A DNA stretch of 64,000 bases, taken from assembly GCF_004769665.1 (NCBI RefSeq), contig NZ_RQGG01000050.1:105502-169501 (forward strand), written 5' to 3'. Under the pieces are notes generated by a model, which was not told where the DNA came from, ran no database searches, and saw nothing but the letters and a program-made list of their open reading frames with translations. Below are positions 55,077-64,000 of the stretch, piece by piece (position 1 is the stretch's first letter; every line of letters begins with the position of its first letter). This stretch comes from Leptospira kemamanensis. GTDB taxonomy: Bacteria > Spirochaetota > Leptospiria > Leptospirales > Leptospiraceae. Both the position numbers and the translations under genes were made by a program.

Positions 55077-56577
55077 CAAAAGTTTTTAAACCTAGGTATT
55101 CTTCAGTTCGTTTTCTACTATTGATACAAAGTTTCGGATTGTCTTTCATTGATTCTCCGAAACTTGGAATCATATCCTTCAGTTTTTCCATCCATTCCTT
55201 GGACTTCATCTCTTCGGGAAAACAGTCTGATAATACTTCTAACATAATGGAAACAGATGTAGATGCACCTGGGCTTGCTCCAAGTAGTGCGGCGAGCGTT
55301 CCATCTTTTGCAGAAACAACTTCCGTTCCAAATTCCAAAACGCCACCTTCTTCCTCATCCTTTTTGATCACTTGTACTCGTTGTCCTGCGACTACTAGTT
55401 CCCAATCTTCCGATTTCACTTCTGGAAAGTATTCTCGTAAAGCTTCGATACGGTCTTCGTGAGATTGTAAGGCTTGGCTGATCAAATATTTGGTTAATGG
55501 GAGGTTATGCATACCCGCAGATAACATTGGGAAAATATTATCAAATTCTAATGATTTTACCAAATCCAAATACGATCCTTTTTTTAGAAATTTGGTCGTA
55601 AAACCAGCGTAAGGTCCAAATAATAATTCCTTCTTTCCTTCAATGATTCTTGTATCTAAATGGGGAACAGACATGGGAGGAGAACCCACATTTGCCTTTC
55701 CATAGACTTTTGCAAAATGTTCCTTGATGATGGCTTTATTTTTGCATCGTAACCATTGTCCACTCACCGGGAATCCACCAAATCCTTCGGCTTCAGGAAT
55801 GTCAGATTTTTCTAAAAGGGGTAGGCTACCACCACCAGCTCCAATGAAAATAAACTTGGCTTCAAAAAATTCTTTTTCGTGAGTTTGCAAATTATGAGAT
55901 GTGAGAAACCAATTTCCATTTTCACTTCTTTCTAGGTCTTTGACATCTTCGAAGTAATGAACATGAACATCAGGAAAACTCTCTAAATAACGAAACATAG
56001 CACGCGTTAAAGTCCCGAAATTGACATCCGTACCTAAATCCATTCTGGTAGCCGCTACTTTTTCATATGGATCTCTTCCTTTCATCACAAGGGGAAGCCA
56101 CGTCGAAATTGTTTGTTTGTCTTCTGTGTAAACAAGTCCGTTAAACAATTCGTACTCTTTTAGTGCCAAAAAACGTTTTTCGAGGAAACGGACATTTTCT
56201 TCTCCCCAAACAAAACTAAAATGGGGAACAGAATGAATGAAATCTTCTGGATCAATGATTTGTTTGATTCCAGAAAGATAGGCCCAAAATTCTTTTGAGA
56301 TTTCATAGGATTCAGCAATTTGGACTGCCTTTTTCGTTTGAATCGATCCATCTTCTCTTTCAATTGTATAATTCAATTCACAAAAAGCGGAGTGTCCTGT
56401 GCCTGCGTTGTTCCAAGCATTGGAACTTTCTCTAGCAGCAGCATCGAGCCTTTCTAACACAGTAATGGAAAGCTTTGGATTTAACTCTTTTAAAAGAACG
56501 CCGAGAGTGGCACTCATGATTCCTGCACCGATGAGAATCACATCAGATTTGGTTCGCATTATCTCTTTTTCTTTCAT
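55069..56577 (-). CDS. mqo: malate:quinone oxidoreductase
   Basis: About 502 residues of the membrane-associated FAD enzyme that oxidises malate to oxaloacetate and reduces quinone. FAD motif DVILIGAGIMSATLGVLLKE, NNAGTGHSAFCELNYT near residue 60, GGFPVSGQWLRCKN near 265 and VVSAKDGTLAALLGASPGAS near 430 are family blocks. ATG 56577 has AAGG upstream; ATG 56559 and GTG 56607 are alternatives. It may replace malate dehydrogenase in the TCA cycle. Convergent with the OmpA gene by 8 bp overlap. Confidence 0.93.
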   Translation of the reverse strand: MKEKEIMRTKSDVILIGAGIMSATLGVLLKELNPKLSITVLERLDAAARESSNAWNNAGTGHSAFCELNYTIEREDGSIQTKKAVQIAESYEISKEFWAYLSGIKQIIDPEDFIHSVPHFSFVWGEENVRFLEKRFLALKEYELFNGLVYTEDKQTISTWLPLVMKGRDPYEKVAATRMDLGTDVNFGTLTRAMFRYLESFPDVHVHYFEDVKDLERSENGNWFLTSHNLQTHEKEFFEAKFIFIGAGGGSLPLLEKSDIPEAEGFGGFPVSGQWLRCKNKAIIKEHFAKVYGKANVGSPPMSVPHLDTRIIEGKKELLFGPYAGFTTKFLKKGSYLDLVKSLEFDNIFPMLSAGMHNLPLTKYLISQALQSHEDRIEALREYFPEVKSEDWELVVAGQRVQVIKKDEEEGGVLEFGTEVVSAKDGTLAALLGASPGASTSVSIMLEVLSDCFPEEMKSKEWMEKLKDMIPSFGESMKDNPKLCINSRKRTEEYLGLKTFVI

Positions 56578-56649
56578 CCGTACCTTCTTTCCGTAAAGAT
56601 TGTTCACTTTCCTGAGTTCAAACCCAGTCCAATTGGTAGGGTAAGCACT

Positions 56650-57861
56650 TTGAAAGTTTTTTTCTTATTTTTGTCCGTTCTGACATCCTTACTAGGATTT
56701 ATCTATTACTATTCTACCTTTCGATTGATCCAGGGACTTTCACTCAATGGTCCCATTGTGACTATGATTTTGTTGGGAATTGGAGCTCTTGTTTTACTAG
56801 TTCCCGTGACGTATATCTTCAGTAGAGTTTCTAAACGAGAAAAAACCCAAACATTTTTTGCCTATCTGAGTTTTACCAATTTCGGATTTTTTTCCATCCT
56901 CTTCACCCTGGTTCTCGTGATGGATTTACTTCGAATAGTGAATCTCGGAGTGATTTCAGATTATTCCCAATTCCTATTTACCACCTTACTTCGTTTTGGT
57001 ATTCCAATCGATGGTGTCACAGAAGTGAAAAACTTTAGTTTGGCTTTTTCGACGATTGTGGTTGCGACAGCTCTCAGTTCCCTTGGGTTTTACAATGCCC
57101 ACGTTCGTTTGTTAATCAAACAGACTAAGATTCCTGTAAACAATTTACATCCCAACTTACAAAACTTTAAAATCGTCCAAATCTCTGATGTTCACATTGG
57201 TCCCACGATCAAAGAAAGATTTTTACGTCGTGTTGTAGGAAAAATCAATGCACAAAATCCTGATGTCGTTGTGATCACTGGCGATTTAGTGGATGGACCA
57301 GCAGCCACTCTCAAACACCACTTAAAACCTTTGGCAGACATCAAGTCCCAATACGGAACTTATTACGTGACAGGAAATCATGAATACTATTCTGGAGTGC
57401 TTTCATGGTTACCCGAAATCGAAAGTTTAGGAATCCATGTTTTACTGAATGCCAACAAAAAGATCCAAGTCGGAGAAGCACAACTTTTGATAGCGGGGGT
57501 GACAGATCTCACCGCAGGATCGATGATCAAATCCCACCAAACAAATCCTAAACGCGCGATGGAAGGTGGAGAAAATTGTGATTATAAAATCCTACTCGCA
57601 CACCAACCCAATAGCATTTATGAAGCAAATGCAGTTGGGTTTGATTTGCAAATTTCAGGTCATACACATGGGGGACAATTTTTCCCAGGGAATTTTCTCA
57701 TTTATTTTGCTCAAAAATTTGTCGCAGGTTTACATCGATACAAGGGGACACAAATTTATGTAAGTCGCGGAACTGGTTATTGGGGGCCTCCATTTCGATT
57801 GGGAGCCCCTTCCGAAATTTCTGTCCTAAGTCTGCAAGATGCGGAATCATCTATTCGCTAA
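56650..57861 (+). CDS. membrane-anchored metallophosphoesterase
   Basis: 403 residues. Four N-terminal hydrophobic segments (about 5-160) are followed by a calcineurin-like phosphoesterase domain with all metal motifs: ISDVHIGPT near 178, TGDLVDGP near 208, TGNHEYYSG near 237 and SGHTHGGQFFPG near 338. Similar proteins act on lipid or nucleotide phosphates (for example YkuE-like enzymes); the substrate here is unknown. It starts with TTG at 56650. It is transcribed away from mqo, and only about 70 bp separate the two starts. Confidence 0.85.
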   Translation: MKVFFLFLSVLTSLLGFIYYYSTFRLIQGLSLNGPIVTMILLGIGALVLLVPVTYIFSRVSKREKTQTFFAYLSFTNFGFFSILFTLVLVMDLLRIVNLGVISDYSQFLFTTLLRFGIPIDGVTEVKNFSLAFSTIVVATALSSLGFYNAHVRLLIKQTKIPVNNLHPNLQNFKIVQISDVHIGPTIKERFLRRVVGKINAQNPDVVVITGDLVDGPAATLKHHLKPLADIKSQYGTYYVTGNHEYYSGVLSWLPEIESLGIHVLLNANKKIQVGEAQLLIAGVTDLTAGSMIKSHQTNPKRAMEGGENCDYKILLAHQPNSIYEANAVGFDLQISGHTHGGQFFPGNFLIYFAQKFVAGLHRYKGTQIYVSRGTGYWGPPFRLGAPSEISVLSLQDAESSIR

Positions 57862-57986
57862 AGCAATTAATTGCGTTCCTTCTGAACCAAATGACCAAAC
57901 TGTTTCCTTAAGAAAAATATGAAAATGGATGATGTCTTGCCCCTTTTCTGAAATCCTTGTTCTACAGAAAGGATGGATTCAGAGGA

Positions 57987-59768
57987 ATGACAGAAAATCA
58001 GTTGATTCGGAAATTGACCTTTGCCATTGAAGCACCTTTATACCTTTTAATTTTTCCTTATTTCATCAATTTTTGTGTATTTGCTACTAATTTTGATGCA
58101 GAAACGCTGATCGAACTTGCGATCCTTGGCATCCTTTTATCTCTTGTGCCACTCGTTCTGGGAATTTGGTTACGCAACCGACGATTGAATCGATTATTAA
58201 GATATTCTCATATCACAAAAGAAGAAGAAATCTCTGTCTTAAAAAAAGGATTATTGGAACACCCTCACTGGGAAGGGAAGGTAATCATCATTCGTTGGAC
58301 AGTATCTATATTTGGATTTTCTTTTTTTGCCGTTTCTCTTTTAGATTTATCATGGAATGAGATCATTGCTTTACCGTATGCCTGTGTGATGCTTATCCCC
58401 ATTATTTATTTAGCATTTTACTTCCAAACGGAAGTCTACTTAAGTTCTATTTTAAAAAACAAAGTGTTTGCTTCAATCCATTTAGATGAATCGAAATTTC
58501 GCATTTTTGGTGTGTTTCAAAGGAATCTTTGTACGATGTTAGCCGTTTCTTTGTTACCGATGTTAACCTTTGCTTATTATTTGTTTTTGCTTTTGGGTAC
58601 TGAGTTTCGGTCCCCGTATTGGGTTTACCAAATGCCAATTGTATTTGTGATGATGTTGGTCATTATGATTTATGCGGCCTATGTTGGGAGTAAATCCTTA
58701 AAGGATGATATCGGGAATCTAAATTATTCTATTGAAAGATTATCAAATGGGGAACTTGCCGATACCATCCCTCAATTATCTGCCACAAATTTGAGTCATA
58801 CGATCGCAAAATTAAATGTTTTTATGGATTCCCTTCGAAGTTATTTCCAGACTGCAAAAAAAGAAGCTGTTTCTTTGTCTGAGACATCCAAAACGATTTT
58901 AGACAAAGGTGTGGTGATTGACTCACAAGTTGTTTCTGAAAAAAACAAACTGGATTCTACCTTTGACTCCGTAAACCAAATCCAAACTTTATCCAAAGCT
59001 ACTTATGAACGTGTTCTCACCCAAAAAGAAAAAACAGATTTTTTAGCAACCGAACTCACTCGAGTGACTGAAGAGATGACAATCCTTTCCAAAAAAGCAG
59101 ATGACTTGTCTCATAATACCGTTCATTCAATTGGCACGGTCAATCTTGCAAAAGAAGCGATCCAATCTGCGTTTGAAAAAGTGGAACAAATGAACCAGAT
59201 GAGTGAAAATATCAAATCGGCAATTTCCATTGTGGAAGATATTTCAGATCGTGTGAATTTATTATCTCTGAATGCCTCCATCGAAGCAGCGCGTGCAGGT
59301 TCCATGGGTCGTGGCTTTGCGGTCGTTGCCAGCGAAGTGTCAAGGCTTGCCGACGAAACTGCCAAAAATATTGAAGAGATCAAACGTGTTGTGAAATTAT
59401 CTCAAGTGGCATCCAAAGAAAGTTTGGAGTCGATGAAAGAAATCATCAAAACCAATGAAGATGTAAAATCAAAATTCGAAGAAATTTCTAGGATTGTTCA
59501 AATGTTTGGACGAACCAGTGAAACTAGCTCTGAAAATGTAAAATCACTCAAAGAACTAGTTGGCGAATTTCAAATGGATGCCGAAAAAATCACAAGCGAA
59601 ATGGAATTACAAACGATCTACACGGAAACCTCTAATTCCAACTTACGGGAGTTATGGGAAAATCACTCTCAAATTTCAACCACCTTCGGTGAAATTTCCG
59701 AGGAAGCGAATCGTTTGCAATTGGTTTCTGACTCCATGGAAAAGATCGTTTCTCTGTTTCGATTTTGA
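57987..59768 (+). CDS. methyl-accepting chemotaxis-type transducer with six-helix membrane domain
   Basis: About 593 residues. Six N-terminal hydrophobic segments (about 10-235) have no periplasmic sensor between them; a HAMP-like part (about 245-290) and an MCP signalling coiled-coil (about 300-593) follow. The CheA/CheW-contact tip [20 protein letters not shown] and [20 protein letters not shown] are intact. It may sense membrane state or use a membrane-embedded signal, and should feed the flagellar chemotaxis system. The ATG at 57987 is favoured; a TTG 30 bp upstream is possible. Confidence 0.85.
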   Translation: MTENQLIRKLTFAIEAPLYLLIFPYFINFCVFATNFDAETLIELAILGILLSLVPLVLGIWLRNRRLNRLLRYSHITKEEEISVLKKGLLEHPHWEGKVIIIRWTVSIFGFSFFAVSLLDLSWNEIIALPYACVMLIPIIYLAFYFQTEVYLSSILKNKVFASIHLDESKFRIFGVFQRNLCTMLAVSLLPMLTFAYYLFLLLGTEFRSPYWVYQMPIVFVMMLVIMIYAAYVGSKSLKDDIGNLNYSIERLSNGELADTIPQLSATNLSHTIAKLNVFMDSLRSYFQTAKKEAVSLSETSKTILDKGVVIDSQVVSEKNKLDSTFDSVNQIQTLSKATYERVLTQKEKTDFLATELTRVTEEMTILSKKADDLSHNTVHSIGTVNLAKEAIQSAFEKVEQMNQMSENIKSAISIVEDISDRVNLLSLNASIEAARAGSMGRGFAVVASEVSRLADETAKNIEEIKRVVKLSQVASKESLESMKEIIKTNEDVKSKFEEISRIVQMFGRTSETSSENVKSLKELVGEFQMDAEKITSEMELQTIYTETSNSNLRELWENHSQISTTFGEISEEANRLQLVSDSMEKIVSLFRF

Positions 59769-59923
59769 ATGAGGATGAGATAATCATTACATTAAAATTA
59801 AAACCTATTTCCCTTCAAATAGATTGAGATACTGTAAAATTGGATAATCAGATAGATCTATGGCAAAAATTTCAAAAACTCACCGATTCGATCAATCTAT
59901 TGGGTAAGCTTTTGAAAGTTATA

Positions 59924-60361
59924 TTATGATTCTCTTTTTTCCCATCCTATCCCACAAATCTCTCCATCTGTATTTTTGAGATAAATCTTTGCACTTCGGT
60001 AAGGAGTGCCATTTCCCAATTCAATGTTGTAATATACCGAACACATTGCATCCGTAATAGGAACACCAGTGGTATCCACCAAGGCAATTTGATTTCCACT
60101 TTGTAAAAGTTCAATTTGACGAATGTTAATAGGGTAGTGTTCGACAATCGTTATGCAAAATTGGCCAGGAACTCTTCCCATACATTGGTTGAGTTGGTTT
60201 TGTTCTTCCGATTCTTTCGCAATTGTGATAAAGGAAAGTGGAATGACACTTGAGTCATTTGTTTCCTCTTTGCAGGAAATTAACGTAAGAATAAAAAGTA
60301 ACAATGATAAGGAAAAACTTGGAATTCGTATTATTTCGACTGATTTTCGCATTTGTTTCAT
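59924..60361 (-). CDS. small cysteine-containing lipoprotein, paralogue of the next gene
   Basis: 145 residues, not in a known family. The lipoprotein signal FSLSLLLFILTLISC places Cys30 for lipidation. The mature part shares PLSFITIAKESEEQNQLNQC and four cysteine positions with the 60398-60934 product. It is the last gene of a run read from the subtilisin-like protease, with a 36-bp gap. A role as partner, inhibitor or surface ligand is only inferred. Confidence 0.65.
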   Translation of the reverse strand: MKQMRKSVEIIRIPSFSLSLLLFILTLISCKEETNDSSVIPLSFITIAKESEEQNQLNQCMGRVPGQFCITIVEHYPINIRQIELLQSGNQIALVDTTGVPITDAMCSVYYNIELGNGTPYRSAKIYLKNTDGEICGIGWEKRES

Positions 60362-60397
60362 CTCTATTTTCTAATAAAATGTTTTGAATTGAGAATA

Positions 60398-60934
60398 CTA
60401 TCGGCTGAATGTTAGTGTCATACCGTCTATACTCACTTCTTTTAATACATCGATTTTACCTTCTTCTTCTGGTAAATTAAGCAAATAGTTTTTTGTTTCA
60501 CCATTTGTTTTTTGAATTTGTATTGCACAAACTCCTAGTTTATTACCTCGCCAAAAGAATAAAGTTGATCTTTTTAATATCTTTGCATCGTTCCAAACAA
60601 TATCATAGTATCTAGTGCATCCACCAGAATAGTAAGGCAACGATGTTGTGTCTAAGGTGGAAATTTGTTCATTTCCAATTCTGAGATCGACTCGTAAAAT
60701 ATTAGTAGGGAATGGTGTAAGGTCAGCTGTACACAAATAACCAGGAGGTAGAACACCCATACACTGATTAAGTTTTTCTTGGTCTTCCATATTCTTAGCA
60801 ACTGTAATGAGAGATAATGGCACCCATCCAGCATCTGGAGAAGTATCACGACATGCGGTTCCGAAGAAAGTGAGTAAGAAAGAAAGAAGTAAGGAAACAG
60901 AAATGGTATTTTTTGATAATTTTTGATTTTTCAT
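60398..60934 (-). CDS. cysteine-containing lipoprotein, paralogue of the preceding gene
   Basis: 178 residues, not in a known family. The signal SVSLLLSFLLTFFGTAC ends in the lipidated cysteine. PLSLITVAKNMEDQEKLNQC and three further cysteines are shared with the 59924-60361 product, which has lower identity elsewhere, so the two arose by tandem duplication long ago. A C-terminal extension (NLPEEEGKIDVLKEVSIDG) is unique to this copy. It lies 20 bp after the protease ORF and is probably cotranscribed. Confidence 0.68.
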   Translation of the reverse strand: MKNQKLSKNTISVSLLLSFLLTFFGTACRDTSPDAGWVPLSLITVAKNMEDQEKLNQCMGVLPPGYLCTADLTPFPTNILRVDLRIGNEQISTLDTTSLPYYSGGCTRYYDIVWNDAKILKRSTLFFWRGNKLGVCAIQIQKTNGETKNYLLNLPEEEGKIDVLKEVSIDGMTLTFSR

Positions 60935-60954
60935 AAGTTTGTTTTTAAACTCCT

Positions 60955-62946
60955 CTATAATCCAGATGCAAAATAAAAACTTCGAATATCAGATTGACCA
61001 GCAGAATCAGTGACTCTCAGCATGAACGTCCAACCAGGACCAAACCACCAAGTGGCTCCACCTACTAGGCGTCCAGTATTTGGATCTAGCCATGAATTAG
61101 TTGGCAATCCCCCACCTTCATATGACCAGCTATATGGTGGCGTTCCTCCAGAAGCAACAAATTGAAATTCCCAAGGTAAAAACCAACGTCCAGCAGGGCA
61201 TGGAACTTGGTCAATTGCTCCACAATCAGATACGATATTCGGTCTTTGAGGCGGTGGGACTAGCGCAGCAAGTGTAGCAGCAATGTTGATTCTTCCACAA
61301 CCAAAGTATTCCCGGTCAATCGAAGAGTTTCCGGTTTGGGTGAGTGGCGTTGCTTGATTACACATTGATTTTAAAACGTCTTTCGGATGGTAATTAGAAT
61401 CAATTGATAAAATTAATGCAGCTAGTCCTGCAACCATTGGAGCAGCCATAGAAGTTCCAGTTTTGAATACATAATTTCCATTTGTAGATGTTGAGAATAT
61501 ACTCGTGCCTGGAGCAGAAATATCTACTTTCCCATAATTTGAAGAAATATATTTTCTAGTATATGAAAATACAGAGTCGAGATTTCCTACGGAAATAACT
61601 TCATTATATGATGCAGGGTAAGATCCTGAAAATTCTATAGATCCTGGGAAAGTCGCGATCCTTCTATTATCATTTCCAGACGATGCTACCATGGTTACTC
61701 GTTTTGCTTCTGCATAACGGACAGCATCTCTTGATAAAGAATAAGTAAATACTCGAACTAGACAAGCCCATTGACAATATTCGTATGCTTCGCCCCCAAG
61801 ACTCATATTGATGACTTTGGCACCAACATTGACTGCTTCAAGGATGCCATAGGCGACTAATCGATCACTAGAACTAGGTTTATTACCTGAAACCGGATAA
61901 AAAACATTTATTGAAATAATTGGATTAGACCAAGCTATACCCGATATGCCAAGATTATTATTGGTAGTAGCACCAATAATACCTGCTACATCTGTTCCAT
62001 GATCCCAACCTTGTGCGCCATTGTAGAAGGGCCTAGAGACTTCCAAATGGGTGACACATTCATAAGGAAAAATTCCCCAATGATAACAGGTTGCTGGTTC
62101 AAATGATCTATTTTGGATGATCTTTCCCATTAAATCCTGATGTGTATCATCAATGCCTGTATCAATGACGGCAATTTTAACACCTGGAGATCCAGTAGTG
62201 ATATTCCAACCGTTGTATGCATTAATAGCAGTTAAATAAGCTGCCTGGTATTTAGAGCAAAAGAAACAACCTGTATTTGCCTCAGGATCATTGGGAACAG
62301 CATCTACTTCTGCCTTTGTATTTGTAGTCACCCATTCAATTTCAGGGATGTTTGCGAGAGCAAAGTTGACTTGTAATAAGTCAACTTTTGCTTCAAAAAT
62401 AAGGAAATAAGTGCGATCGAGACCAATTAATGCCGCTGTTTCTTGGTCCACAGTTGTATCTTCTGCCACGAGTGGTAATATAGATAACAAATTGTTTTTT
62501 CCAAGGATCGAATCAATTTCTTGAATTCCCACTTCATTGGAATCGATGTTTTCAATTGGTTTTGTTAGTTTTAATATGAGAATTCCTGGTGTGTACGGTA
62601 GTTCAAACGAAGTTTTGGTGGAAGTGACAATTTGACTTGGTAATGTAAAAGAATTTTCTGTGTAATTGTATTGCAATTGAACTAAATCGAAGTTTAATTT
62701 AATATTTGTGGTGAGACCAGTAATGACTTCGAAATTGCTATTAATTTCAATTGGATTAGAATTTGTAAAATGAAATCCAAATGATTCTTCATTAATCCCA
62801 ACATTCCCCTGATTGGAATCTAAAACGAGCTTTATTGATTTATACTTTCCACTTGGTATATTTGAAATTGACGCAATACCTGGAGCATTCATTCCAAAGG
62901 AAATAATATCAACGAGAGTAGAATTGAAATTTGTTTCCACTTCCAA
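60955..62946 (-). CDS. subtilisin-like (S8) protease, main part of a frameshifted gene
   Basis: 663-codon frame carrying the catalytic protease. Domains: the end of a DUF4382-like region (1-120), a propeptide-like part (120-225), and a peptidase S8 domain (about 250-565). The triad is complete: Asp262 (VIDTGIDD), His316 (WDHGTDVAG), Ser499 (TGTSMAAPMV), with oxyanion Asn425. A C-terminal Ig-like putative domain ends the protein (about 570-663). Six cysteines may form disulfides. The only start in this frame is TTG 62946 with no signal peptide. The true N-terminus is in the ORF at 62909-63349, joined by a shift at the T8 tract 62970-62977. Confidence 0.85.
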   Translation of the reverse strand: MEVETNFNSTLVDIISFGMNAPGIASISNIPSGKYKSIKLVLDSNQGNVGINEESFGFHFTNSNPIEINSNFEVITGLTTNIKLNFDLVQLQYNYTENSFTLPSQIVTSTKTSFELPYTPGILILKLTKPIENIDSNEVGIQEIDSILGKNNLLSILPLVAEDTTVDQETAALIGLDRTYFLIFEAKVDLLQVNFALANIPEIEWVTTNTKAEVDAVPNDPEANTGCFFCSKYQAAYLTAINAYNGWNITTGSPGVKIAVIDTGIDDTHQDLMGKIIQNRSFEPATCYHWGIFPYECVTHLEVSRPFYNGAQGWDHGTDVAGIIGATTNNNLGISGIAWSNPIISINVFYPVSGNKPSSSDRLVAYGILEAVNVGAKVINMSLGGEAYEYCQWACLVRVFTYSLSRDAVRYAEAKRVTMVASSGNDNRRIATFPGSIEFSGSYPASYNEVISVGNLDSVFSYTRKYISSNYGKVDISAPGTSIFSTSTNGNYVFKTGTSMAAPMVAGLAALILSIDSNYHPKDVLKSMCNQATPLTQTGNSSIDREYFGCGRINIAATLAALVPPPQRPNIVSDCGAIDQVPCPAGRWFLPWEFQFVASGGTPPYSWSYEGGGLPTNSWLDPNTGRLVGGATWWFGPGWTFMLRVTDSAGQSDIRSFYFASGL

Positions 62947-63349
62947 CCCATCTTCGGTGGTTAATATAATTTTTTTTAATCTGAATCTTGATTTGATTTG
63001 GTATCACTTTCCCAACGTTAGGGGCACCAGCACGATAGATAACATCCGCGCTTGGTAAATTTGTGTAAGATCCCTGAATTCCTAACTTTCCTTTTTGCGG
63101 ACCTCCTGGATTAATTTGGTATTCCCCAGATTTAATCTTTTCTACAACTATAGCTGCTTGGATCTCCCCACCTTCCCGAACAGGATCTGTTATTGGATCT
63201 AGAGAATTTGTCGGAGGGGGAGAATAAAAAAGAGATGTGAATAGACTGCCATTGTTTGTCTGTTTTTTTTCACAACTCAATACGAAAGCAAGTGTGAATA
63301 TGAAAGAAATTAAAAAGAATAATTTTCGATTGTGATTTATTGGCCGCAT
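62909..63349 (-). CDS. lipoprotein N-terminal part of the frameshifted S8 protease gene
   Basis: 146-codon frame with a lipoprotein signal (LISFIFTLAFVLSC) and the first part of a DUF4382-like domain, ending in a non-conserved tail after residue about 126. Removing one A from the A8 run on this strand (62970-62977) would join it to the protease frame. The reading would then go QIKIQIKKIILTTEDGLEVE, restoring the DUF4382 pattern, for a product of about 790 residues. Either the gene is a pseudogene, it is phase-variable, slippage restores some product, or there is a sequencing error. It has a weak ribosome-binding site. Confidence 0.75.
   Translation of the reverse strand: MRPINHNRKLFFLISFIFTLAFVLSCEKKQTNNGSLFTSLFYSPPPTNSLDPITDPVREGGEIQAAIVVEKIKSGEYQINPGGPQKGKLGIQGSYTNLPSADVIYRAGAPNVGKVIPNQIKIQIKKNYINHRRWVGSGNKFQFYSR
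62970..62977. other. homopolymeric T8/A8 tract at a frame junction
   Basis: Eight T on the plus strand, eight A in the coding (minus) direction, exactly where the lipoprotein and protease frames meet. With seven A the two frames become one. Such runs vary by slippage during replication or transcription. Confidence 0.8.
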
Positions 63350-63685
63350 ACCAAACCGAATGTAAACATAACGTTCGTTTTAGTCAATATTATTTGAATG
63401 TATTTAATAAAAACTATCATTCGTTTTGCGAAAGCAGACAGCTGTTTGGTTTTGGAAAAACTAACGACCTATACTTGAATATAATTCATTTTTTTAATTG
63501 ATGGCATAATCTCTGTTAGTTTTTGTCGTGCAATTCGTACGGTTCCAATAGTTGCCGCAAATTAATGCGACATAATTCTAAATTATTCAAATTCTATCTA
63601 ATTTTCACTGATAAATCTCTCCATTTTTTTTCATAAAAAAAACGGAAAATGTTTCATAATCCGGGACAATTTTTACAATAGTTGG

Positions 63686-63714
63686 TTGACTTGTAGTGTA
63701 CATTCCCAATGATG
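63686..63714 (+). promoter_or_regulatory. probable 16S rRNA promoter
   Basis: TTGACT at 63686-63691 is a good -35 element; ATGATG/AATGAT at 63708-63714 is a weak -10 with a 16-17 base spacer. Upstream AATTTTTACAATAG could be an A/T-rich UP element. It lies about 220 bp before the mature 16S 5' end. Pattern only. Confidence 0.4.
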
Positions 63715-63725
63715 GTGAAACGGTG

Positions 63726-63758
63726 ATTGAGTGAAGCCTGGAAGGGAACCGACTCAAT
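63726..63758 (+). promoter_or_regulatory. boxB-like stem-loop in rRNA leader
   Basis: ATTGAGT (63726-63732) and ACTCAAT (63752-63758) form a 7-bp stem with a 19-base loop. It stands directly before a boxA-like sequence, the order of boxB and boxA elements in bacterial rRNA antitermination leaders being variable. Confidence 0.5.
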
Positions 63759-63767
63759 TGCTAAGAA

Positions 63768-63780
63768 AGCTCTTTTACAA
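63768..63780 (+). promoter_or_regulatory. boxA-like antitermination element
   Basis: AGCTCTTTTACAA resembles the boxA consensus TGCTCTTTAACA bound by NusB/NusE, with one inserted T. It follows the boxB-like stem by 10 bases and is about 150 bp before 16S, as expected of an rRNA leader. Confidence 0.55.
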
Positions 63781-63865
63781 CATACACAGTAGCGTGACTC
63801 CAAGACAATTCTAGCGAGAATAACCGAGGGAATGGAAACATTTTCTCAAATGAAGACTAGGTGTA

Positions 63866-63893
63866 GTTGTTACAGCATTCGGCTGATAACAAC
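63866..63893 (+). promoter_or_regulatory. hairpin in rRNA leader, possible processing site
   Basis: GTTGTTACAGC (63866-63876), loop ATTCG, then GCTG, one bulged A and TAACAAC (63882-63893): 11 bp in total. It lies 39 bp before the mature 16S end, a place where nucleases cut precursor rRNA. Function is inferred. Confidence 0.5.
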
Positions 63894-63925
63894 AACTCTG
63901 TAATTAATAAATTGGTAGCAATACC

Positions 63926-64000
<75 letters not shown>

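Overview
The window is bacterial chromosomal DNA of about 40% GC, almost certainly from Leptospira and probably from a saprophytic species. The last bases are the 5' end of a spirochaete-type 16S rRNA gene. The protein families fit Leptospira: LL-diaminopimelate aminotransferase, bactofilin, many lipoproteins with relaxed lipoboxes, 7TMR-DISM sensors and SpoIIE phosphatases. Genes are dense and on both strands, with many 1-4 bp overlaps. There is no phage, insertion sequence, tRNA, CRISPR array or other clear sign of recent transfer. Species assignment is inference; no search was run.

Layout. 1-8.9 kb: MBOAT acyltransferase (cut by the window edge), SppA protease, a mutarotase-like protein, a small HTH protein, a LOG-family protein, rpmB, nth, and ubiA-ubiX for quinone synthesis. 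8.9-18.4 kb: pyrB-DUF2203-dapL, two exported unknowns, a CBS/PAS/Fis regulator with a lysine-rich tail, rho, rpmE, a NifU/pentapeptide fusion, a STAS protein and a lipoprotein. 18.4-28.4 kb (minus): a SpoIIE phosphatase-methyltransferase-rRNA methyltransferase-glycosyltransferase-FapA run, gltA, and a soluble lytic transglycosylase. 28.4-34.2 kb (plus): a seven-gene run with a bactofilin, pdxA and a DegT aminotransferase. 34.2-41.4 kb: a predicted outer-membrane protein, the sucB-lpd-sucA operon with a good terminator, and a gamma-carbonic anhydrase. 41.5-49.1 kb: a lipoprotein, a GAF-SpoIIE phosphatase, the nirK-nirV-sco copper nitrite reductase cluster behind an FNR/DNR-type box, an alpha/beta-hydrolase lipoprotein and an SDR. 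49.1-59.8 kb: a hybrid histidine kinase, an ECF41 sigma factor with an FAD oxidoreductase behind an ECF41-type promoter, an OmpA-family protein, mqo, a metallophosphoesterase and an MCP-like transducer. 59.9-63.4 kb (minus): a subtilisin-like lipoprotein protease split by a frameshift in an A8 tract, then two paralogous cysteine-rich lipoproteins. 63.35-64 kb: a long leader with promoter, boxB/boxA-like elements and hairpins, then the start of 16S rRNA.

How they work together. gltA, sucA/sucB/lpd and mqo are TCA-cycle genes; mqo, the NDH-2-like oxidoreductase and ubiA/ubiX connect to the quinone pool. nirK, its partner nirV and a Sco-type copper chaperone form a nitrite-reduction unit. The STAS protein and two SpoIIE phosphatases suggest partner-switching signalling. 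The bactofilin and the lytic transglycosylase suggest cell-shape or wall functions. The most unusual items are the homopolymer-split surface protease, the IscU-like/pentapeptide fusion with tyrosine at the third cluster-ligand position, the ECF41 sigma factor with its matching promoter, and the rRNA leader.
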